A stretch of 64,000 nt of DNA from Rotaria sp. Silwood1 (lineage: Eukaryota; Rotifera; Eurotatoria; Philodinida; Philodinidae): positions 16,537-80,536 of the forward strand of contig CAJNOP010000014.1 of the NCBI GenBank assembly GCA_905250075.1, written 5' to 3'. Under the pieces are notes generated by a model, which was given only the letters and a program-made list of their open reading frames with translations, searched no databases and was not told the DNA's origin. The position numbers and the translations under genes are program-made. Of the stretch, positions 1 to 10,887 are shown in pieces. The stretch's first letter is position 1; the number at the start of each line of letters is the position of its first letter.

Positions 1-229
1 AACTGGCATTGACTCATTTTGTTTGTCTATATCTGTATGTATTCACACCATAGATACTCACTCATTTCGATCTGCTCTGTATATTCCCGTACTTAGACAT
101 AATTTCCATCGTCAAACCATTTAATAAAAGGGACAGGCACAGCCAAAGTCGAAAGATGTTTGTTACAATCATTTACAAGAATTTTGTTAAACACTCATTA
201 ATCTATTATTTATGCAGGAAGTGAACTTA

Positions 230-3200
230 TAGGACGAAGAATAGATTCAGAAAATTAAAGAAAACAGCAGAAGAATGTAGATAATTATTGATTGAACAGA
301 ATATGCAACATTATAGTGAAATGAAAAATATATTATCTCAATTAGCTGATGAGTTAAAAAATATTCGTCAAGAAAATGAATTTGATGAAATAAATATAGA
401 TCGGTCAGGAAAAGAAATGAAATCAAACGAAGTTAACATAATATTCAAATCAAATTGATTCTACACCTTTAGTAAACATCAGTTGCATCCATTTATTGTC
501 TGGTAAGTGTAGTTATGACATATAGATAGGTAAATTAGTTTTGCTACAGGAACACGAAACTTTTTCAGGAGACTTGACTAAAAACTCACTATAGAGAACT
601 ACTGTGTTTTTATCCATCAACATTACAAAATCGTATTGTATTAGTAATCTTTTACTAGAGAGATCATGTATTAACGGTACGATGATTTCGTTCGAATTTT
701 TCTCCATAAAGTCTTTTTAAAAAAATAAATTTTACTAGTTGATTTGTTATTTTGACCTAAGATTACTTATATATGTTCTAACTTGCTAGAAAATAACTCG
801 TTATCAATCGCAAACATGTAGAATATTATATAAACATTATTAGAACTGAACGAGCAGTTATTGCTCACATATGAATCCTCATTTTACACATAAATACTAA
901 GGATTATTATTGATTGAATTCGAATAAAATATGTTTCGAATACTTTTTACTACTTGTACTTTTTCATATATCTGTTTGCTGACAAACATTTGAAGCAAGG
1001 ATTGAAATCTAATTTTATTGTATGACTTTTCTTACAAGCAAGAGTCGTACGAAATTAGTTTGCTACAGTTGAGTGACTTTAATGCCTACAAACTACAGCA
1101 TGATAAATCAAAAAGTTTGTTTCTCCTTAAGTCTACTTTCACTAAGATCATCAAACATTAACAGATATCTCTGTAAGTCTGAGTGAGTCCCCATAAAATT
1201 ATTTAGAGACCTTTGACTTGACTTTGACAGAAAAATCACATGATACATATTCGATAGCATGAGTCGAATCATTCGTATCACTTGTTCACAACAGTTGTAA
1301 TTAACTCTTTTCGAGAAACACTCATCCAAGAGTAAACTTGCATTCCTATTCATGTCGATACTGTTAGTAATGACACACAAGAGATTTCAAATTTCTTTCT
1401 GTCATATCAATCATTAGAAACACAGTAATGATAATGTTAATGCACACTTCAGTTGCAAAATCGCCATCGATTGGAGTTTCTATTAGTATAATTTTGCTGC
1501 TTATATGGATCAAATAAAATTTTCTATTTTTCCTTAGGCAATACAGTGATAGTTATGTGTTTTGATAGAGTGAGGATAATCGTTTGTCAAGTGTGTAGTT
1601 TAGATGCTTAAATATTTGAAAATTCATCAATAGTTTAAAAAAGTATGCCATATTTAATGAAATTATTTTCCTCTGTTTTAAAGAACATAACACTAGTAGC
1701 AAAACTGACCAAATGCGTCAAGAATTTTCTGAGCTACTCGATGAACCTGATGGAATTGATAATGAACGTTATGTTACTTTGAGTTCAGATGTTGAGAATC
1801 GTAGTAATGAATTGTTGTTGTCAAACAACAGAAACTATGTACAAATTAAAACAACAAAGTTATAGAATACCTCGAGAAAAACAAAAAAAATCGTTATGAT
1901 CTACATAGAACAATGCAATGTTTATTGGAAGTAGTCCAGTCGTATCTAGAAAGCGAATCAGTTCAGCTGCTCATCGTAAGATAAAACTAAATAAATATGA
2001 AAAATTTGCTTGTATTTGTCTTCAAGATACACGAGGTAAAAATAATGAACACAGTGCTGATTTGGTGTCGTCGCCAAATAATTGCAAATCATCGGTGTCT
2101 GACGAGTCTCGTACGAGTACAACGTTTCATAAATCATCATCTATATTTCTACATTGAAAAACAATTTGTTCAATACAAATCATTGAGCTCCATACAGAGG
2201 ACAATTTATATTCGATGTTCGTGGTAAGATAATTTTAAATAAGTAGGAAGAACCATAGTTTTTATTTAGCTGCTAGATAATCATGGTGTTCGTCTTGGAA
2301 ATGATACCAAAAGTAAGTATATTCAGGTTATATATATAGTATGTGTTATTTGTTTAGTCTTTCAAATAGCATGGCGATAGTTTCTATAATTCTGATGTCA
2401 AAAAAAAAAATAACAACCGAGTAAGTCTATATTTAGTTTTTGAAAAGAAAAATTCAATCATTCATATAGGTTTCTAATGATATTTGCAATTAATGTAAAT
2501 ATATATAAGAATTAAGATAGAAAAATAATCGAAGTCATTTTTTCTATAGCTGATGATCATCCAATTAAATACTATCTTCCATTACCTTCATTGGCAAATA
2601 CAGATGATATATTTATTAAAGCAATAAGAAAGGATGAAGACTTTGAAAATATTCCTAGAATATAAATTTGTTATCTACCATTAGGTAATATAGTATTCTT
2701 TATTTTATTTTTAATGTTTAGTTCAACAATGACTTTTTTTAATATTTCATTAGACAAACTCAAACCAATTGAATTAAATGAAGAAGCTAGTGTTGACACA
2801 AATTGTATCAAATACTCGTCTTGTTCACTTTGAAGGTTTCAATAACCAGGTGACTTATTGATTTTGTGCTCAAATTGGATGTGATAGATCATTAAGTTTT
2901 ATTTTTTAACGGCTCATCCTTTACTTGAATGTCATGTCGATGTATTATCTAATAGAGAACATCCGTCATCACCACTTTGCCTTATTATATCACCTACATA
3001 CCAACATGTTTTACAAACAGAAGATGAAGCAAGAAAAATCACATATCGAACTGCTGTGATACTATGTAAGTTACTTCATAAACGTACAGCGAGAATATGT
3101 ATTCTCGTAAAATGTCCGGGTGATTATTATTTGCACCTACATCGCATTGCTGATGATGGTCATAATATGTTTACTGTATCGGATTGTCTTCAAGACATGG

Positions 3201-3830
3201 TAGGAAAAGTTCAAGTAAAATTATAATTCAATGGATTGTATTCAAAGTTTTACAGGATTCCTTATTTTAGTTTCACTAAAAACAAGTGAAATTTCTCGTT
3301 ATAGATGAAACTAACCGGTATGTAAAAACGACACCGATGGTGTTGAACCTAATTTCGATTACGGTTTTTTTGTTTTTCTAAAGGATATTAGATACAGAAT
3401 TGGAATTTGATATACAAAAATTAGAAAGTCTTGGTTTATCATCACAAGAAGAACGTGTTCCATGGATATTTTTCGCAACATTTTCTAATCAATTACAACA
3501 ATTAGCAAAACATGTCCTTTGTGAAGATCATATTTTTTTCTATGAGAGTGCAAATGTCAATGTAGCACATACACAATAGAAGAAGTACTATTTACAAAGA
3601 AACAAGATCTTAACGTTGTTTGATAGTTGTTGAAACACAACGATCAACTGATACTATTGGTGCATTACTTTTACAAAAATATCTCATAAGTGTAATAATC
3701 CATGAAAATCAAACACATTAACAACGAACTGAAACTATAGAACAATTTACAAATGGTCTTATTGATTTTGTTGTTCAGTATGATTTACCGGACACAAGTG
3801 ATTTTTATATTCGTCGTATTGGTTGAAGAA
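230..3830 (+). pseudogene. Decayed multi-exon gene, family not recognised
   Basis: A series of open segments on the plus strand looks like exons of one broken gene. A coiled-coil-like Glu/Lys/Gln-rich piece lies at about 300-420, then pieces at 1680-1860, 1915-2157, 2550-2665, 2757-2850, a 105-codon open stretch at 2909-3225, and further pieces at 3388-3580 and 3626-3825. Several are flanked by plausible acceptors (for example TTTTCTATAG before 2550), but frames change within segments and in-frame stops interrupt at about 2665, 3580 and 3825. The 2909-3225 piece reads like real protein (it includes RICILVKCPGDYYLHLHR). I do not recognise the family. It could also be two adjacent broken genes. 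The existence of the remnant is inferred from long open pieces without long ORFs. Confidence 0.4.
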
Positions 3831-4130
3831 GTAGAATGAATCATAAGAAAAACAAGAAAAAGGAGAAATAGTTTTGAAAATTTCTTTTTTTTGCATAGGT
3901 CATGCTGGTTAATTGAAGAAATCCATATGATTCTTGGATTCCGATCGATAGTCTGACAGAAAAATTGCTCTTGAACTTATACTAAAATTATGCCAAGTAT
4001 ATTTTGTTCTCTAAATCGAACATGAATTTTCAATTGATTTCTTTCAATAGGATAGCCAAGCAAGATCAGAATTTCTTAAAAAATATGATGATGTGGATAC
4101 TATTGGATTTTATCATGATGACCATAGGTC

Positions 4131-7100
4131 GACGAATAGTAATGTAATACTGTTAGTATGGGTGTGGGATAAGACATACACCTACACTCCGACTCACACC
4201 CACCGTCTGTTGAGTAATTAAATTAAGAAGTATTTTTAATAGATTTTAGATCGACATTGTTGCTAAAAATTTTGAGTGTGAGGAAAGATTTTTAAGGATT
4301 TTGTGTCATGTTCAACATGTCCTTCATATTTAGCCAATAGACATTAAAGCAAGGCTAAAATCTTGGATATATAGGTAGATTTTATATGCTCTTTTATGTC
4401 ATATTATCGAAAAGATGTAAAGGAAAATGTTTCCGAGGTAATGATTTCTCGATCAAGTAATAGATTATCTCTTAAAATAACTTTGAGAAATTTATGAAAT
4501 TCTTATGAACCATCCACAATAATCAATTGTTACCGTTTTTCATTAAAAGTATAACTCATAAACATAGTTATTGCTTTTTTGTCTTTACTATCGAGAGAAG
4601 TAATCCTTAGTGGTTGTTACTCAACATTTTCTTCAAACACAACTTAGAAAAAAATTCTTTTGTTTGTTTTTAAAATATGATTATTGTGCTTCAAATAAAA
4701 TGATTTAGAATGGAGAAAAGCGAGAAGAAAAATAAATTTGCACTTGTACACGAGAGTCACAACAAAAAAACATATGTATAAATTACCGGCTAGAAGTAAG
4801 AATATTTAGAGAAAATAATTGTAGAAAAATGCGTTCAATAGAACACTTGATTTCCACAAATAGTAACCTTGTTTGCAGTAGACATTATCAAACTCTATTC
4901 AATCATTAAGATAAGGTTTATCTTGCTTTATGTGTCAACCTGGCAAAACATCATTTCTATTGAATATGAGAATAATATTTTTCTTCACTCAATCCATATA
5001 CTACACTCACAAGTTAGTGTTCAAAAATTGTAAATAAAGAAAAAAAATTTTATTTGATTAAAAAGAAACTATTCTTTTTACAAAATTTGACAAGTATGAG
5101 AATTAGCTTTTTAATTATTATCAAATGATGACACTGTTACTTCCAGTTTGTTTCTTTTTTTTTTTGAGATAAAGTCTTTATTATTATAAAATATTTTTCT
5201 CTTAGTCAATAATGGAATCATTTGCCTCATTTGTAAATTTTCGATTTCATACTTGTTTTAGTGTAAATATGACTCTCAATTATTGATTTTACAAAATGTT
5301 AAAATTTATTAATATTAATTAATTTGAGTTTATTTTCTAATTGATTATTTAAATAAAAATAATTCATATTAATTTATTGATCAATTAGATGAATGTAGTC
5401 TTTTTTTTAGTAAAATTTTATTCAAATATTTTTATTTATTTTAATATAAATTTCAATGATCAATATTCTTTAGTAGAAAAATTTTCAATAATAAATGAAC
5501 AAATTTTTTTCCCATCAAATATCAATTAAGAGTTTTATCATGACAAATATAATAATTGTCAATCACATGGATTATTAACTAAGTGAACAATTGTTTTTAT
5601 AAAAAAATCTTTTTTATTGAATTAAGGTTGAACCTAAAACAACTCTTAGTCAATTTTTTTTATCAAAGTAAAAACCTTTATAATTAACAGATCTATTTTA
5701 GTGAACTTTTATGTGGATAATCTCTGAAAAGCATTTATTTATTTAAAAAACAAACATGAAGAAGAGAGTTTTAGATTTCCTTCAAGGAAGTCTGGTAAAG
5801 AACATTCTTTCATTATTGATATTTATTTGTTCTTTTCTGAAGCACAGAGTAATAGGTGTTTGCATGAAAAAAAACAAGATATACTATAACTTGATTTTGT
5901 CATATAGCATTAAGAAAATTTTGTTCTCCCTTATCAATGATTTGATTTGAGGAAAAGTTTCATTTGATGAGTGTCTAGATAAAAGATGTGAAAAGATCAG
6001 GTGAAGAAAACAAAATTATTGATTATTCAAATTTATTCTAGGTTATTTGGTAAGAATAAGGCTACTTCACCACCGAATTCAGTTTAGAAATGATCTTTTT
6101 TTAGTGATAGTTTCCTCTCATTCATACTGATAAATAAATATGTTAGTCAAATTAAGAGGAAATAAACTGATTTACAGTGATTTCTAGCAATATAAATCAA
6201 TTTGCTAACAGATAAGAACTTTTCACACATAATGATATCGACTTCTTTCTAGATAAATATTATTTCTATTGTGTTTTTTGAAATATTTGATTTTTCAATA
6301 AGATAATAAATTTGTTTTACTAAAATAATAATCGATGTCTTATTGCAAAAGGAAAATAATCTTACAAAAATTTTGAATAAATTTTTCCTTCGAATAAATA
6401 AATTTCAATTATTTTAACATAATTAATTCGTGTATCATCTCTGATAAACTTGTGTGCCACTCTTTCTAATGACTAATCATTGATATAAAGAAGAGTATTA
6501 GTATGAAAATATATATTTGTATTAAATAAAAATTCTTCTTTATAATCATCATGAACTTTTGAAATATCAACTGTAATAAGATAATTATATTTAACAATTG
6601 ATGAATTTTCATTATGATTTATTGAATTATAAAGTCGTTTATGTTTTTTGTGATTGATGATAAATCATAGTGGAAATGATTGAGAAATTCAAACAAAAAT
6701 TTAATACTCAAAAGAATGTTTGCCATATAATGATAGTAAACGAACATATAGAAATAGTCCACCTGGAAAATAATGTGTTATCTTTTGATAATATTGCATT
6801 TACGTCGAAATTTTTCAATTACATGTACTATTGAAAATAAATTTAATAGTACTATAACCTATGAATGAAATAGAAAGTGGTACCTTACCAAAACAGCAAT
6901 GTCACATCAATTAAAAATTTTTACTCTTCGTTGTAAGTATAAAGCAACTGATAAGATCTTAAATAACACGTGTTTTTTAGGTCCATCGGCGAATTGAAAT
7001 GAACCTTGTATAACAGAGATACAATTCGATACAATTCAATAGCAGACGATATTCGTTTACATGTTCAACATATACAGATAAAATAGATTATTTGATCTTT

Positions 7101-7185
7101 CTCTTAGTCATTTATAAACATATTTACCAATATCTATTCAAGTTTGATTTGATCCTTTTCAGTCTAATCGATTATTATCTATTTG
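4131..7185. other. Gene-free AT-rich stretch
   Basis: Apart from the G-rich fold-back at 4158-4206, nothing recognisable is seen in about 3 kb of very AT-rich DNA. Short ORFs here (for example 5756-5950) are low-complexity and not supported. Confidence 0.6.
4158..4206. repeat. G-rich fold-back repeat (GGGTGTGGG / CACACCCACC)
   Basis: ATGGGTGTGGGAT is followed about 25 bp later by CTCACACCCACC, so the strand can fold back. The same arrangement of GTGTGGG units opposite CCCACAC units recurs at 8576-8706, 9558-9613 and 51683-51722, with a weaker example at 60327-60380. Confidence 0.55.
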
Positions 7186-7940
7186 ATTTAGAACAAAAAT
7201 ACAACAGGTACAATTTATGATCTTAAAAGATGTCCTTCAACAAATATACTTGATACACCTACGTTTCATTCAACAATTCGTCGCTCATTATCGTGAACAG
7301 TATCTGTACAATCGTATAGTTTTTCATCAACTTGTTGTGCTATGGCATGTCATTCAAAACGAGATAAAATTCTTATATATGATGAAGATGAACTTATCTG
7401 ATATAATGTTAATGGTACTTTAGTAAGTAATTAGTTTTTTATTTTTATTGTTTTTTTTTTAAATAATTTAATAAATTTAGAGTGAAAATGTATCACGATT
7501 GACTATAAAAGATGGTTTTTCTATCACGTATTGCTTGGTGTTCAATCCGTGATTATTTTCTTGTTTTGAGTTGCATGACTCGTGTATTATTTGATACAGA
7601 TTTAGATATAAATACTACGATTAAAAAAATTCAGGGTACTCAATCAAATCATCTTATTTCTTTGACTTATGTTGTATAAGATAAAAGTGTTTTTATTTAT
7701 CGTCATGATCCAAAAGAAATTATATGACAATATGTTTCATTAACAAAATAGAATTTAATAAAAATTTGGTCAAAAGAAAAATTAGTAATAAATTCCTTCA
7801 TTATTACGATTAAAAGAAAATCAAAGTATTAATTTTATACTATATTTAACAGCATTTATTGATGATCGTTGGTAGTTACTTATTTATGGAAATGGAATTC
7901 ATAAACATTTTCTTTAACGTGTTATTTGAAAGAATAGATA
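7186..7940 (+). pseudogene. Broken propeller-like gene fragment
   Basis: Translation in shifting frames gives protein-like text interrupted by stops and frameshifts. One piece contains HSKRDKILIYDEDELI directly followed by a stop and YNVNGTL. A second contains SRIAWCSIRDYFLVLS and, further on, KSVFIYRHDPKEI. A last piece at about 7855-7920 contains DDRW, a stop, then LLIYGNGIHKHFL. The alternation of short hydrophobic strands with loops and IYD/IYR motifs suggests repeated beta-propeller blades (WD40- or NHL-like). Stops at about 7300, 7396, 7678 and 7870 and frame changes show that it is dead. The family call is my inference from the look of the repeats, not from a match. Confidence 0.4.
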
Positions 7941-8575
7941 AATCAAAATTTTTCGAACAATAATCAATGATTATAATATAAGACAAGAAGGGGAAGGCCG
8001 AGATACATAATTGATCGAAAATGCTAAGTTTTGGGATAAATCAGAATGCTACTAAGTTTTCTTGATAATATTCTTTTCTATAAAATTTTTATTTATAATT
8101 TTTTTTGTATCAAATAAAAAATACACAATCAAATCTCTGAAACGAAAGATGCATTATTAAAATGATGATAACACTTATTAGAAACAAAGTAAAAAAGTAT
8201 TACTGCATTTGCTATTTAAATAGTATATCAAATCATTAAATATATATACATGTATATCAGAAACTTGTATCCTTTTAACTACTTAAAATCTAATCTAATT
8301 GCATGAAAAATTAAAATTCAATATTATCAACTTTTGATTTCGACAACTTGATACTTGAATGAATGCAGTTTTTAGAATTTAAGAGAGTATTTAAAAAGTG
8401 AAATTGTAAAAAGAATACAAACGAAATTTACACAAAATTTTCTACCTGCTAAAATTAGAATGAATTATTTTGATACAATCTAACTAAAACAACAGAAAAT
8501 TGAATCTGCGACATTTATTATCTCATATTACATCGAGTCAAAGATACAGCTTAGTGTATACTCTCGCCTGCTGAT

Positions 8576-8706
8576 CAGGGTGGGTGGATGGGTGTGGGTG
8601 TGGATGTGTGGGTGAGCGTGAGCGTGGGATCTGGATATCAGACGTGGGTATGGTTGTGAGTAAAGAGTAGAACCACACCAAGATCCACACCCACACCCAC
8701 ACCCAG
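8576..8706. repeat. TGTGGG-type telomere-like fold-back repeat
   Basis: The left part is a degenerate run of GGGTGTGGGTGTGGATGTG units. The right part (8686-8705) is a clean run of three CCCACA hexamers, the reverse complement of TGTGGG. Between them lie GTGAGCGTGAGCGTGGG variants. TGTGGG is the known bdelloid telomeric unit. Here it sits inside the sequence in both orientations, so it is either an interstitial telomeric scar or a mobile fold-back element. Confidence 0.6.
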
Positions 8707-8785
8707 GTAAAAAATAAAATAGCATACTATGTTCAGAATTTAATGCTGATTCTAACCATACAATTTTTTTTCAAAATACTGGGGA

Positions 8786-9099
8786 ATGAAAAATGGCCTT
8801 AGCGCCACTCGTCCTTTCACCTTAAAGCTTGTTCAACGTTTTCCATCACTTAGTCATATTGAACTTCAAGTATATTCATTTGATAATCGTGTATTTATTA
8901 TTGATCTATTTCTCATTCGATTGGAACAATTATCTTATCCTAACAAACCTGTTATGATCAAGATACATTACTTGATGATCCTTTTACACGTGAATATATC
9001 ATTATAAAACGTTGTGAAACATTTTCCGTTAACATTATTGATGAGCAGATGGTTAATGACAAAAATAATGGTCAATTTATTGAAATTTGGTTATCATGA
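8786..9099 (+). pseudogene. C-terminal fragment of an F-box/LRR-like multigene family, frameshifted
   Basis: The open frame from 8786 contains LVQRFPSLSHIELQVYSFDN, which reads like a leucine-rich-repeat strand. After a frameshift near 8950 it continues in another frame as YDQDTLLDDPFTREYIIIKR and ends with FIEIWLS and a stop at 9097-9099. The last 50 codons are clean and look like the conserved end of a protein. No upstream part of the gene is seen. The F-box/LRR family assignment is inferred from the strand pattern and from my general memory of expanded rotifer families, so it is tentative. No promoter or start is supported. Confidence 0.4.
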
Positions 9100-9557
9100 T
9101 TTGATTTTTTGTATGGATTATTTTTTTTAATTACAAAAATAAAATTATTTTGAAAATTATAATGTGTTTTTTTTTTTGAGCCAATTTAGTTGAAGTAACT
9201 AATTATTATCAAATAGATGTTTGATTTTGCTTGTCGTTAAATTAAGTTTAAAAGATCTATTAAGTATTGAGAAAGGCAGTTGAATTTAATTTCTCAATTA
9301 TGTTGATAAAAGTATCATAGAACTTTTAGAAGTGAATATTTATCGTTTTGTGACGATGAGTTTTGGTTAAATTAATGTGGATGTTCGTGGGTATTAAACA
9401 AGCATTGACTAGTAGTTGTTGGTCAATGCACTATGTTACCTCATTTTCTTCCATCCTCTGAGAATTATCTATATTTATAGGTTAATCAGTTTTGTCAGGT
9501 TTTTGTATTGTGATCTATGTATTTCATGAAAAGTGATTTCTTCAAAAACTATACATA

Positions 9558-9613
9558 TTGAGTGTGAGTGTGAGTGTGAGTGTATGGATATCTTCAACTA
9601 TACCCACACCCGC
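9558..9613. repeat. GTGAGT tandem run with CCCACACCC partner
   Basis: A tandem run of GTGAGTGTGAGTGTGAGT is followed by TACCCACACCCGC, the same G-rich/C-rich fold-back layout as the repeats at 4158 and 8576. Confidence 0.5.
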
Positions 9614-9615
9614 AT

Positions 9616-9920
9616 ATATTGGGTGTTTCATAAAATCTCAACGGCTCAATATTTTGAGCCAAAAATTTTATGATAATTAGGACTTTTTGAGATGTATGTC
9701 TACAGGAAATTTTAACTCAATTGGTTTTGCCGTTTTTGAGATGTGACCCCATTAGGACTCCCATTTGGTACTGTAGTCAATTTTAGAACTTTTCATAAAA
9801 TGCTCATAAAAAAAAATCGAAGAATCAATATTTTTGAAAGAAGTTTGCGGTAAAATTCATGAAACACTTTTGTCTACAATATGTATTAAATTGAGCAAAA
9901 TCAGACGACCTCGATTGAGC
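9616..9920. mobile_element. Possible DNA-transposon end fragment
   Basis: The stretch opens with TTGGGTGTTTCATAAAATCT and contains the perfect palindrome GGCTCAATATTTTGAGCC (9643-9660). Composition is less AT-skewed than the flanks. A GGGTGTxxxxTAAAA opening is common for transposon termini, but no partner terminus or coding region was found, so this is weak. Confidence 0.25.
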
Positions 9921-10429
9921 AAGTACGGTCGTGACTAATATGGACTGGCTCATAAAAAGAAACATAGAAATATGTAATATTTGTCTCATCAGTTCTAATG
10001 AATGAACTTTTAATTCTTATCGAATGATATACTAGTATTAAAAATAACGTTAAGGTTTCAGAACATGTTTTATTTATTGAAACAAGAAAAAAAAACGAAT
10101 CACAATTTCACTTGAATATTTTCATTTTGTTAACCTAATACAAGAACATTTTCAAATCATTTTCATATAATATTCAATCGAAAAAAAGTTGCCATTTCAC
10201 GAGTAGATGGTTATTATAAATAATAATATAAACCAATTTGTCATCTATATATGAGATACTTGTTCATTAAAAATTTTATTTTAGTGATACGTTTCAATGA
10301 ATTCTTTTAATGTTTGTTTAAAAACAAATCTAAACATTTGAATATTATCAATAGAATTTTTTCTTTTATATCTACTTCTTTTCATATATATTCATTAAAA
10401 TTATTTGTATATAATTCATCAAGTAATAT
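9920..10429. other. Gene-free stretch
   Basis: Nothing recognisable is seen. The sequence is AT-rich with A-runs. Confidence 0.5.
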
Positions 10430-10887
10430 TATATATGAAACGTCGGTGAATAGGTGATTGCCAATTAAAAGAATAATAACGATGTAAATATTTTAATATT
10501 GATATTTTATACCATTCATGATGATGTAAAACACGATTAATAACCATTAAATAATCATCAAGAACATATGATAAATGACATATTAGATAACTATTTGATT
10601 TGAGAAGAATAAAGTTACTTTTAATTTCATAAAAACTATGTTCATGATCATCATAAATAAAATCTTCATAAACTTGAATTCTTTGATTATGAATTAATCA
10701 ACAGCAACCTAATTCGATGTGAACGACCTTGTTGAAAATGTTCATCTAAATAAGAGCATAATGTATATTTAAATGAAAGAAAAACATTAGAATATTTTTC
10801 ATAAATATATATCCATGAAAAATAGCAGCTATCGTCGATTATATATAACAGATGTTCTAGGATAAATTGTACTAAATCTAGGTACAT
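10430..10887 (-). pseudogene. Frameshifted protein-coding remnant, unknown family
   Basis: On the minus strand an ORF begins at 10887 (MYLDLVQFILEHLLYIIDD...) and runs to about 10690. There a frameshift moves the reading into a second open frame of about 80 codons, containing YEDFIYDDHEHSFYEIKSN, then VLDDYLMVINRVLHHHEW and finally SPIHRRFIYNI before a stop near 10437. The two frames join into about 150 codons of protein-like text rich in Tyr, His and Leu. I do not recognise the family. The frameshift and missing N-terminus make a functional gene unlikely; a sequencing error is the alternative. Confidence 0.4.

Noticed and set aside
2909-3225. Possible Rel-homology (NF-kB) exon, from a loose likeness of LVKCPGDYYLHLHR to the RHD strand region
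   Set aside because: The resemblance is a few residues only and the DNA-contact motif of Rel proteins was not found.
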